NCBI GenBank assembly: GCA_963920525.1
Contig: OY986435.1
Span: forward strand, 268,178,299-268,242,298
DNA from: Dichetophora obliterata
Taxonomy: Eukaryota > Arthropoda > Insecta > Diptera > Sciomyzidae
Reading direction: 5' to 3'
Length of the DNA stretch: 64,000 nucleotides
A program made the translations under genes and the position numbers. The notes beneath the pieces were generated by a model. It did not search any database and had not been told where the DNA came from. It saw only the letters and a program-made list of their open reading frames with translations. Shown in pieces: positions 55,870 through 64,000 of this stretch (its first letter is position 1; each line of letters starts with the position of its first letter).

Positions 55870-58712
55870 CACAATGGTTTCAAATCAATTTTTTCTGGCC
55901 AAAATTATATAAGTTAAGAAAATGATACTTTTTGTTCAGAAATAAATTAATATTGTTATATGATGTCAATTGCATAACTTTTTCCTCCTTATTGATCTAA
56001 AGTTCTGGTTCCTGCTTTGCTAACTGATAATTAACAAATAAAAACAAATATTAATTCAATTAAAATCTTATTTTTTATATCTAGCTCGCTCTCTGATATT
56101 ATATTATCATCTTCGAATTCGTCTTCATATTCTTCATCCGTGCTTTCATCCCCATCTACATCCTGTTCAGATATTATATCTTCTACGGGTTCTTCGCAAA
56201 TTAACAACTCGATGACTTTAGGTGGAAGAGCTAAACGTTTTCTTTGATATATGCGCGTGTGTAAGCGTACAGATGAAACAAGGGGATCTGATGTATCTAA
56301 CGCTCTGTTGAACACATCCGAGAAATTATTTATACGGCTACTTCTGCGAGAGTGAAACAATCTACCATTTTTGTATATTTTCTCTCTGTATTCTGCAGCG
56401 TCCTCTCCAAAGCACCCAACTGGAAGTACTATGTTCAGCATTATTTGTTTGGAATGAATGAGAACTTTATGCACCGTAGGTGTCATTGGTAACCATTCGT
56501 AGTTACTTTGAAGATGTCTGACAGTTCCAAAACAATATTGCTCAAACTTATGCAATTCCAGCGGAAATTGGCACGTTAAACATATAAGTATCATATGTAG
56601 ACGAAAAATTAGCACTTCGTCAATTCCAGTAATTCGTGCAAATTTTTTATAGTTTGTGAATGCACGGCGAGAAGTGTTGCCATCATTTGTTGAACCAAAA
56701 CCGCCAACTTTCGGAAAGTCAACACGAAGGCCAAGCTCAGTCCAGAATTCTTTTTTGATTTTCTGTTTCCTTTTAGAAACATTTTTTCGATCCTTTTCCT
56801 TCCTAATTGCCATTTTTTAATTTCGCATTTGTATCCCAAAAGTAATAAAAATTCGAAAAATCGCTTCACAGCAGTGAAGCGGACTTATACCATATTTTAG
56901 TTTGCTTTCTTTCGGCTTAAATTTTGCAGAATTGTAGTCCTTAATTTTAAGAAAATCTTTTGAAGTAGCACCGCATATAGGGCACGAAAGGTTAAGGTAA
57001 ACAGTGAAGGATAATGCAAAGTATATTTCAATTGTTTTTGATTCATCGATTTGTATAGTGACAGTTGTCAACTCTTCAATTTCCTTATTTAAATCAGAAT
57101 TTTCCTTTAAAATTACTTCTCTTGTCTCTTTAACAAATTCCAATTTCAATGGTCTGCAAAATCTGATTGATTGTGGAGTAATATTACACCATAATGGTCG
57201 TCTCATAGAGTCTATGAGTCTTAATGGGATTACCGTAGTTGCAAAAAGACTTGAATCAGCATTTTGAGATGAATTTGGGTCAATTGCCTGTTGTTTAAAC
57301 TGAGCTTGGCCAGTACTACTATCAAATCCGTAACTCAAGATTAATTCTGCGAAAATGGATGTACTTTTAGTAAAGTTCATTGCAGCTAAAATAACTTCTT
57401 TCTGCATTTCGACAATTCTTGTTGCTGTATGTTGTAATAGCTTTTGCAACGGAACTTTTGCAACTCTTTCGCTTACAACTACATCATTAGGCCTGCACAT
57501 AGCATTTACTGCTAGGATTCTCTTGTAAGACGGAAATATATTGCAATTTCTTTGTTTATTCTCCATGCGAATGTTGCAGTACTGCATCTTTGAAAAATTA
57601 TTCTCGAGAAGAAAAGCAAATGCTTCCTCGTCAAAAAGTGCAACAGGCTTTTTTTGTAACTTTATGACATAGCTTTCTTTGTTTGGATGGTCGTGTTGGG
57701 CCTTGCAGTGTTTCCTTGAGGACAACAGCCAAATAATTTTTTCCCCTTTTGCGAGCTGAGACGCATGCTGCACGAATTAATAAATCAGTCTCGTTTTGTT
57801 TTGATGTTGAAAGTTCTGCCACTTCCCTTCTCTTACTGCGATCAGACATATCAGAAAAAATTAATCGAGGTCTTCCAGCTCTTAAAGAGCTCCTCAGTAC
57901 TTCAGTTACTGCTCTATTATTTTTAAATATTATTTCAGATTTAAGCCATTGTGCATTTCGGGATTTAAAATAATGACTCTTTCTGGAACTTTCTTGCCAC
58001 TTTTTGTCCAATTTTATACAAAATAATCTCAATTTTTCTCTTAAGGACTTCAAATATTCCTCAGAAGGTTTTGCTTCTCCATTTTTTTTCTAGAACAACG
58101 TTTAAAAGAGCTTCCTTTTTCTTTTCCTTGTTGCCACTTAGTAACCAAATTTGAAATAGTTCATAATTTTTGAAGCAAAGGTTGTCTAGAAAAATGTATA
58201 TACATTTAATAATCGCAACTATTAAAGAATATAGTTCAGCAGATCACATGTTGTTTTTGAAAGTTTATTTTATGCTGGACAAACTTGGACTTTCTTTAGA
58301 ACTGTAAATCAATTTGAAAAATGTGTAAAATTATAAAATTAAATAAGCATGTAAACAAGTGATATTTTTTCCTATTTATCTTTCTTGTTTCAAACTTGTT
58401 ATAGGGAATTATTTAAAAACTTACTATGAGTAAGATTATCCATTACAACTTTTTTGTAAACTTGTTATATTTTTATAAAAACACCGTACGACGAAATACA
58501 TATGTTGCACTGCACTCAAATGTTTTCGAAACTATACTAAAAATTTCTAACTTTGTCGCTTTAATGACTAACGCTTAAAAACAGTTTACAAAAATAGAAT
58601 TTTTTCTGCTTGCTTCGATGTGTTTTTATTTTTTGTGTAACGACGAAAATGGTTAAAAACAAGGTAAAAATGTTTAATTTTGGCCACGTATTTACTCAGA
58701 GAGACCATTGTG
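55870..58712 (-). mobile_element. Transib transposon (RAG1-related), complete but inactive
   Basis: Each end begins CACAATGGT. Eighteen unconserved bases follow, then GGCCAAAATTA, at identical distances on both sides. CATTG flanks both ends (55865-55869, 58713-58717), the 5-bp duplication expected for Transib. Counting as for antigen-receptor signals, this is a CACAATG heptamer, a 23-bp spacer and a CAAAATTA(T/A) nonamer-like block. The minus strand carries a Transib-type transposase. At 2843 bp the length is usual for the family. Confidence 0.93.
56031..58056 (-). pseudogene. Transib transposase, RAG1-core homologue, broken
   Basis: The enzyme cut at the CACAATG ends by a hairpin mechanism related to that of RAG1. 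Three open pieces follow one another: 58053-57631, then after a frameshift near 57740, 57773-56817, then, past an in-frame TAA at 56819-56817, 56813-56031. Landmarks in order: FPSYKRILAVNAMC; LSYGFDSSTGQAQFKQ with the likely first Asp; PLWCNITPQSIRFCRPLKLE; LSCPICGATSKDF (zinc CxxC); YGISPLHCCEAIFRIF; DFPKVGGFGSTNDGNTSRRA; ITGIDEVLIFRLHMILICLT; TVHKVLIHSKQIM; LPVGCFGEDAAEYREKIYKN with the likely third acidic residue; SRRSSRINNFSDVFNRALDT; and an acidic tail. Between ALSFTV and the CxxC the family normally has about 15 residues with DGK, the second Asp. They are missing here, so the protein would be dead even without the stop. That last point relies on remembered family patterns. Confidence 0.85.
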
Positions 58713-58717
58713 CATTG

Positions 58718-59160
58718 TGGTGCTCAAAACTATATAGTTTGAAATTGGCATTCGATTCTACAAATCAAATAAAAATAATTATATGTTCCCATGATGTCCC
58801 TTATACCAATAAACTCTCCTATATCTTCGGAATATATTTTTTCACAATAAAATTGTTACATACACTGTAAAACGTAAATCGTATTATTAGGTGAAAAAAC
58901 TGTCTTAAAGTAAGCTGCAACAGCTTTAAGACAGCTTTCGCTGAAATTTCACTGGCCTTTATTTGCTGCAAGCTAGCATCCAATACTGTCTTATTTTATG
59001 GCAGTTAAATTGTAAAAGCAGCAGTAGCTTCGCAGAATTCCAGCCCTTATTATTAGTGAAAAAGCAGTCTATTCGTCAAATTAATGTGAGCCCTGCTGAA
59101 AATAAGAGTAAGACTGCTTGATTTTCAACAGGCACGCTTAAACATTTTGAATTTCAACTT
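58718..59160. other. no features recognised
   Basis: AT-rich DNA. Repeated CAGCTTTAAGACAGC-type words at about 58900-59000 are noted but not defined as an element. Confidence 0.4.
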
Positions 59161-59164
59161 CCTA

Positions 59165-60696
59165 CACCCAAAAAATGTTTAGGATAAAATTACGAATAAA
59201 ATCTTTGTAGAAATACAAACGGAGTCTGTTCGTAGAATGTACAAATGTTTTGTACATAGTACAAACGTTTGTAGTGTTGGCCGCATGAAAAAAATTTTTG
59301 AATTCGTAACTTTGTACATTCTACAAACGCTCCTTTGTAAAAATCTATACTATATAAATTTGTGAAATGAACGAACATTGTTTGATAATATACAAAGTGG
59401 TGGCAGCAGCGTTCGTATATATGAACAAAACAGACTCTATTTTCAAGTATTTTGTCCATTACTTTGTATGGGAGGTGGGCGTTGTTCTGTTTCGACCATG
59501 CTTATTTTTTAAAAATTTGTACGAGTACCATAAAAAAACACTACAACCGAAAATTCAGCAAAATCGCTTTCATAACAATGGGGAAAATAATAAAAAACCT
59601 TCGACTTTGTATGCTAGGTGGGCGTACTTCCAGTCCGACCACGCCCATTTTCACAGAATAATTAATTTATCTTTCCAAAAGTGCGTACACAAAATTTCAT
59701 GTCAATATCTCGATTGGGAATGTTTTTGTCACCCTTTTATGTAAAAGGAAACCACTGTGCAACAGTTCGATAGAATTTTTGAATCAACTAAATCTGAAAA
59801 TTATAAGTCAAATCAAAAGTATATTTATACAGAAATTGTGTTTTGTGTAAAATTTTTTCATAACATTAAACTCATTTGTATTGATTTTAAGTTTTAATTG
59901 TTCATCAATATTACTGCTTTATTTAAGAAATTGATAAGTTTATTTTTCGTCATTAAAATAAACTGAATTTTTTCGCAATATTAAATGGTTGATCATTTTG
60001 TCAATTTTTGGGTCTGTTTGCCTATCCTTAACAATGCCAGCAACCTCTTTTGTCTAAACCTTTTTTACAGGGACTTTACCCAAATCAAACTCATCGCGGC
60101 AATTACCAAAAAGGACAACAGCGTCTGCCAAGCTAGCTAGTATTAAATATACTATTAGATCTTGCATATTAATTTATTTAACATTGTACAAAGGAAAAAA
60201 TTGTATATCTTACAAACGCATTCGTTTCATGTACCGAAGAAAATTATTAAATATTACAAATGCCTTTCTACAATATAACATAAGAATGCATTCGTATTAT
60301 ATTTACGACCTCGTCTGTATATTGCATGAACTTATTTGTTCTGTGAACAAATTAAAATTTGTTAATATTACGAATATGTTCGTACAATATACAAACGGAT
60401 TCGTAAAATCTACAAACGCATTCTTACATTGTACAAAGGCATTCGTAATATTTAATAATTTTCTTTTGTAGATGAAACGAATGCGTTTGTAAAATATACA
60501 AAGGCATTCGTAATATTTAATAATTTTCTTTGTAGATGAAACGAATGCGTTTGTAAAATATACAAATTATTTCTTTGTACAATGTACAAACGATCATTTG
60601 TTTTATTCACAAAGTCGTTCGTAGGCTGAAAAGAACAAAGGGCTTTGTAGAATATAATAATTGTTTTGTACATAGTACGAAGCTTTTTTCTGGGTG
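59165..60696. mobile_element. nonautonomous element with CACCCARAAAA ends and TACAAACG repeats
   Basis: Inverted ends CACCCAAAAAATG and CACCCAGAAAAAAG are flanked by TA on both sides (59163-59164, 60697-60698). Within, TACAAACGCATTCGT and inverse ACGAATGCGTTTGTA words occur dozens of times, mainly at 59200-59420 and 60180-60670. All open frames here are made of these repeats. The middle (59450-59740) has a less repetitive part with CTTTGTATGGGAGGTGGGCG, which recalls array units elsewhere, so something older may be nested. Confidence 0.65.
60433..60560. repeat. 65-bp tandem duplication inside the TACAAACG element
   Basis: ACAAAGGCATTCGTAATATT to GAAACGAATGCGTTTGTAAA is present at 60433 and again at 60498, differing by a 2-bp gap. 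Confidence 0.9.
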
Positions 60697-60699
60697 TAC

Positions 60700-61780
60700 T
60701 GTCTGAATATAAGGCTACATAACTTAATATAAATATGACGATGAAATTAAGGCTATTGATGATTTTAAGGCACTGTTCTAACACTAAATAAAACTTCGTT
60801 TTTACAGTGTATAGTCCCACGAAAGCTACAAATTAAATGTTTGCCTCTTAAAATTATTTTTTTTATTTATTTAATTATTTATTTTCACAGTCTTATTTGA
60901 GTTTTTCAGAGATTGTCAGGATACTATTTTTACAAAAATTTAAAAACAACTGTTTTTTCAGCAGCTCGTACGCGCTCTCATCGTTGTTTGCTAAAATAAA
61001 AACAAGTAATTATGATAATTAGGCAAGTTGTAAAAAAATGGCATACAACACTTTTTAAATTTAATTAAATCCATATGGATTGCTTATTCGAAAACCTGAA
61101 CCCTAAAAAATTAGTTTCTATTTATCTTAAAAAATTTGAATAATAAAAACTAAGAAACGGATTGAAAAGTGGCTTGCTTTAAAAATCGTGCGACTGGCTT
61201 GCGAGATATCTAAATTAATTGCTGTGAAAATAGGCTTAGAATAGATCAAAATCAAACATTTGGAAAAATTAATTTTTTTTTAAATTTAGCGCTAATCTAG
61301 CTAAACCAAGGTCCCAGTTGTACTAAAGGGACTCCCCCAAATCCGAAAAGATTGGTCTTACCTAAGAACCAAAAATTTCATGATTAAAAAGTAGTAATTA
61401 GAAGTTGTTTGATATGTAAATTCCACCATCAATTTCTTATGTAAAATCGGTTCCAAATTCCAAAAACTATGAGTTTTAATATCCATATAATGCAGTCAAA
61501 ATATTAGCATGTTATAAATTTTATTGGTTGAATTTAAATAAAGCATTTATAAATACGTTAAGAACCACCAAAATAAAAACCTACGTCAATTCTCTTTAAA
61601 TAGTACAGTATATGATGATTTTTACATGCGTCGGCAAATACTAGCCGAATGCGGCACCTCTTCCTGTTATCCAATTACCCTAAATTTTTTGCGAAAAGAA
61701 GGTTTTATTTCCAAATAAATATTTCTCGGCTCGGGGATGCTCCACAGCATCAACTTGAAAAATAAGGTGCACTCTATTAT
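60700..61780. other. AT-rich DNA without recognised features
   Basis: No supported frame, RNA or terminal repeat. Confidence 0.4.
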
Positions 61781-61787
61781 ACATATA

Positions 61788-62037
61788 TGTGACCTTCTCC
61801 GAGAAAAGGGACCCTAGTGTGTAAAAATGAAGTTTTGAGAAAAACGCATTTAAAGTTTAACGCATTTTCACTGTGAACACACCTTCAGTTGGGAGATGCG
61901 ATTTGGTATGGTTTTGATGGCGATTTGAAATCTAACTCATTTCATTTTATTCTACACCCTTTTAGGTACCAGAATACACTCTTAAGTCCAAACCCGTTTT
62001 TTGACACACTAGGTCCCTTTTCTCGGAGAAGGTCACA
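61788..62037. mobile_element. 250-bp MITE with TGTGACCTTCTCCGAG ends
   Basis: The first and last 40 bp are inverted copies (TGTGACCTTCTCCGAGAAAA at the ends) with two or three differences. TA/TATA flanks both sides. The open frames on both strands are a result of the inverted structure. Confidence 0.85.
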
Positions 62038-62439
62038 TATACATGCATACATATGTAAAAATAAGTATAATACTTTCTTTTTTGTTTTAAGTGGTCTCTT
62101 CTTAATCTTTAGTGATTTAACATCATTTCGTTCATTCAACAACTAATCTTATTCAGCAATGTTTGATCAGTTTTAATAAGATTTTATCTAAAGAATTAAG
62201 AAGATTTCTCTATGGAAATCTCTTCTTATTTGGTACTATTAAGAAGAAAACCTAATAAAATAGCTCAGTAAGACGATCTTCTTGATTTTAAGTGGTGGTT
62301 TTGGCTCTATGCAGGTTTATACAGTAAAAATGGCTTAAATGAAATAGTTGTGTGTGGAAATGACTAAGGAAGCGGCAGACATAATCAAGTCAACAACGAA
62401 AAATGTTCAAATAATAAATCATTGAGACTCTCCCCTTCA

Positions 62440-62735
62440 TCCCTTGCCTAATCTAATTAATCTAATGTTCATCTATGTACTTTTTTTCTTCTTGGAATTG
62501 GTATAAAAGAAAGCTACCTCTAAATTTGCGTACAGTAATAGATTTTGTGCTGTTTGCCAGGAAAATTGTATCATCAGCATATTCCATCTGATTGAACCTA
62601 TTGAACAAACAGCATTAGATAACATGCTTCCCTGTTTCGTGCCAATCATCATGTCATCAATTGCTACCAAGAACATATTGGTGACAATAAATCTTCTTGC
62701 CATACATTTCAAATCATTTTTGTGAAGCCATTTTG
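62440..62735 (-). pseudogene. LINE reverse transcriptase fragment with YADD motif
   Basis: On the minus strand one frame gives IDDMMIGTKQGSMLSNAVCS, the QGS-type motif B. After a frameshift another gives FNQMEYADDTIFLANSTKSI, the catalytic YADD motif, ending RGSFLLYQFQEE. Two adjoining motifs in the right order make a reverse-transcriptase remnant certain enough, but the clade is unknown. It is different from the LINE at 10296 (YADDIDIIG). Confidence 0.7.
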
Positions 62736-62979
62736 AAATGTAGATACATTATCCAAAATGAAACAGCTCAAAAAAGCGATTGTTTATTTTAAGATAACCT
62801 TCTGATAAATATTCTGATACTACCGTTAATGCCAATCTTTTGCTTTAAAAAAAGTTTACTCCACAAAACATGCTATCATAAAAATTATTTATTAAATCCA
62901 AACCAATATCATTTTGCCAAATGAATATAGTAATTTCATTTTGCTTTGTCATAGTTGATGGCTTATTTTGTTTTAAAGT

Positions 62980-63250
62980 TTAAGTTTTAAATAGGATTCA
63001 AGTCGGGACTGTTTCCAGGCAACGGTAATGACTGTATACCAAAAACTTGTATTTATTTCGTTATCTACGAAGAGTTAACGAAGTTAACGCAGTTAAAAGA
63101 CATTTTTGGAAAAAAATACAAACAGGTGTTAATTCATCTGGAATCATTGCCATTTTTGAGCGATGACATGGAGCAGAACTGTCTTGCATTATAACATTGG
63201 GGATACGCTCAGAAAAAGTATCCATGGTGGGCAATACACCTCTCAAGATC
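62980..63250 (-). pseudogene. Tc1-like transposase fragment
   Basis: VLPTMDTFSERIPNVIMQDS and SAPCHRSKMAMIPDEL carry the second catalytic Asp (QDSSAPCH). A piece in another frame reads PLPGNSPDLNPI followed directly by a stop where the family has Glu (NPIEN). So the third catalytic residue has become a stop codon and a frameshift lies between. The terminal repeats were not found. It is unrelated in detail to the 6938-8370 element. Confidence 0.7.
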
Positions 63251-63259
63251 TACTCGATG

Positions 63260-63710
63260 GATTTTAAAAAACCAAAGTGCATATAATTCTGTATAAAAAT
63301 TTACACATAATTTAAAATGAACATTTTCGAAAATATTAAAAAAAACATTAAAATAATCTAAAAAGTTGTAATTTTCAGGTGGCCAGGCCTCTATTGAAGA
63401 GATCCCATTTGGAAATTTCGCTTGCTTTAATATTTGATAATTACTTAAAAACGTACAGAAAAGCTTATCTGAATAAATTTAATATTTTTTTCAATTATAA
63501 TCAAATGGTAGAACCAGACCCAAAAAAAAAACACTGAAACTGCCTGAAAATTTTTAAGCAAATCTATAAACAACTTCAGTAACCATTCTTTGTTAGTGGT
63601 GAATTCCAACAGACTGTCGGACTCCATAATAATAACATAAGCATAAAACAAAAGTAAAGCAAAAATACCAAAACAACAGGAAATATGAAAGGGAGAAAAA
63701 CTGAGAAATC
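63260..63710. other. no features recognised
   Basis: AT-rich DNA. The 89-residue minus-strand frame at 63445-63714 is hydrophobic low complexity. Confidence 0.4.
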
Positions 63711-63713
63711 TCA

Positions 63714-63790
63714 TCGCCTCTGTGGTGTAGTGCGCTAATGCGCCGGAATCACAAAGATTTCTGATGAAGCCTGTAGCAGGGCTAAAATTG
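63714..63790 (+). repeat. tRNA-like SINE head
   Basis: TCGCCTCTGTGGTGTAGTGC, then GCTAATGCGCCGGAATCAC, has the A-box of a tRNA-derived element (TGGTGTAGTGCGCTAATGC). A clear B box is absent, so it is a remnant. Confidence 0.4.
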
Positions 63791-64000
63791 CAATAAAATC
63801 AGCTAGTGATGTTTTCCTTCTCATATTGAAAAAAATGTTGTTGTTTCTTTGTAAAAATTCGTCAGAGCAACTAATTGTTCCAACATGACCTAAAGCTCAA
63901 TAAAAGACTTTAAACTAGCAAACAACTAGCATTTGTATTTAAAAGTATGATTTTATAGAAAATTTTATAGAATAATAGATAATCAACTTTTGCACAATAT

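Noticed and set aside
59190..60820. several 85-125-residue frames on both strands
   Set aside because: They are translations of TACAAACG-type repeats; the same words appear in every frame.
61889..62146. opposed 66- and 85-residue frames
   Set aside because: They come from the inverted-repeat structure of the 250-bp MITE.
1..64000. LTR retrotransposons or endogenous viruses
   Set aside because: I found no pair of direct long repeats, primer-binding sites, or gag, protease or integrase motifs.
1..64000. CRISPR arrays, bacterial operons or riboswitches
   Set aside because: The sequence is eukaryotic throughout; the regular repeats are satellite- or transposon-like.

Overview
The window looks like a transposon-rich piece of nuclear DNA from a higher fly, most likely a tephritid fruit fly. 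The grounds are the AT-rich base composition, islands of CAA/CAG (opa-type) repeats, GT-AG introns, a caspase first exon, and a SINE body carrying the TTCGGAGTCGGC-type core I associate with tephritids. The species is an inference. There are no operons, ribosome binding sites or CRISPR arrays.

Host genes are few. On the minus strand at 907-1258 is the first coding exon of an effector caspase, possibly Decay; its catalytic half lies off the left edge. A short plus-strand exon may end at about 99. On the plus strand at 45979-47002 is the first coding exon of a type II single-pass membrane protein. It stops at a splice donor just after a Cys-x-Cys motif, where a transmembrane-collagen protein would begin its collagen stretch. 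Four islands without obvious transposons (about 4.3-6.65, 18.2-19.75, 30.9-32.4 and 44.9-47 kb) are rich in CAA/CAG repeats and A-tracts and look like untranslated leaders or conserved intronic DNA.

Most of the rest is mobile DNA, often nested. From the left: a decayed repeat array (2.5-3.5 kb) with a much longer relative at 49.2-53.03 kb; an element with ACACGCTCAG-type ends (6888-9327) interrupted by a broken Tc1-like transposon (6938-8370); a second member of that family (9679-12260) interrupted by a nearly intact non-LTR retrotransposon with a perfect 14-bp target duplication (10296-12145); an element ending GGGGTCGTCC with TAA duplications (12721-13684); a tRNA-derived SINE and a jockey-like LINE (14.6-17.2 kb); a transposon with 148-bp inverted ends and TATA duplications, carrying wrecked DDE transposase (22635-24703); a LINE fragment (25.7-26.57 kb); another broken transposase (28.4-29.0 kb); two hAT-type elements with perfect 8-bp duplications (36946-37620 and 53755-54693); a maT-like mariner (37683-38613); a hAT derivative keeping a BED finger (about 39.6-40.4 kb); and several short inverted-repeat elements.

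The most striking object is a complete Transib transposon at 55870-58712, the family from which the RAG1 recombinase is thought to derive. It is bounded by perfect CATTG duplications. Both ends carry a CACAATG heptamer, a 23-bp spacer and a CAAAATTA(T/A) nonamer-like block, the layout of a 23-RSS. Its transposase is recognisable over most of its length but has a frameshift, an in-frame stop and an apparent deletion removing one catalytic aspartate.
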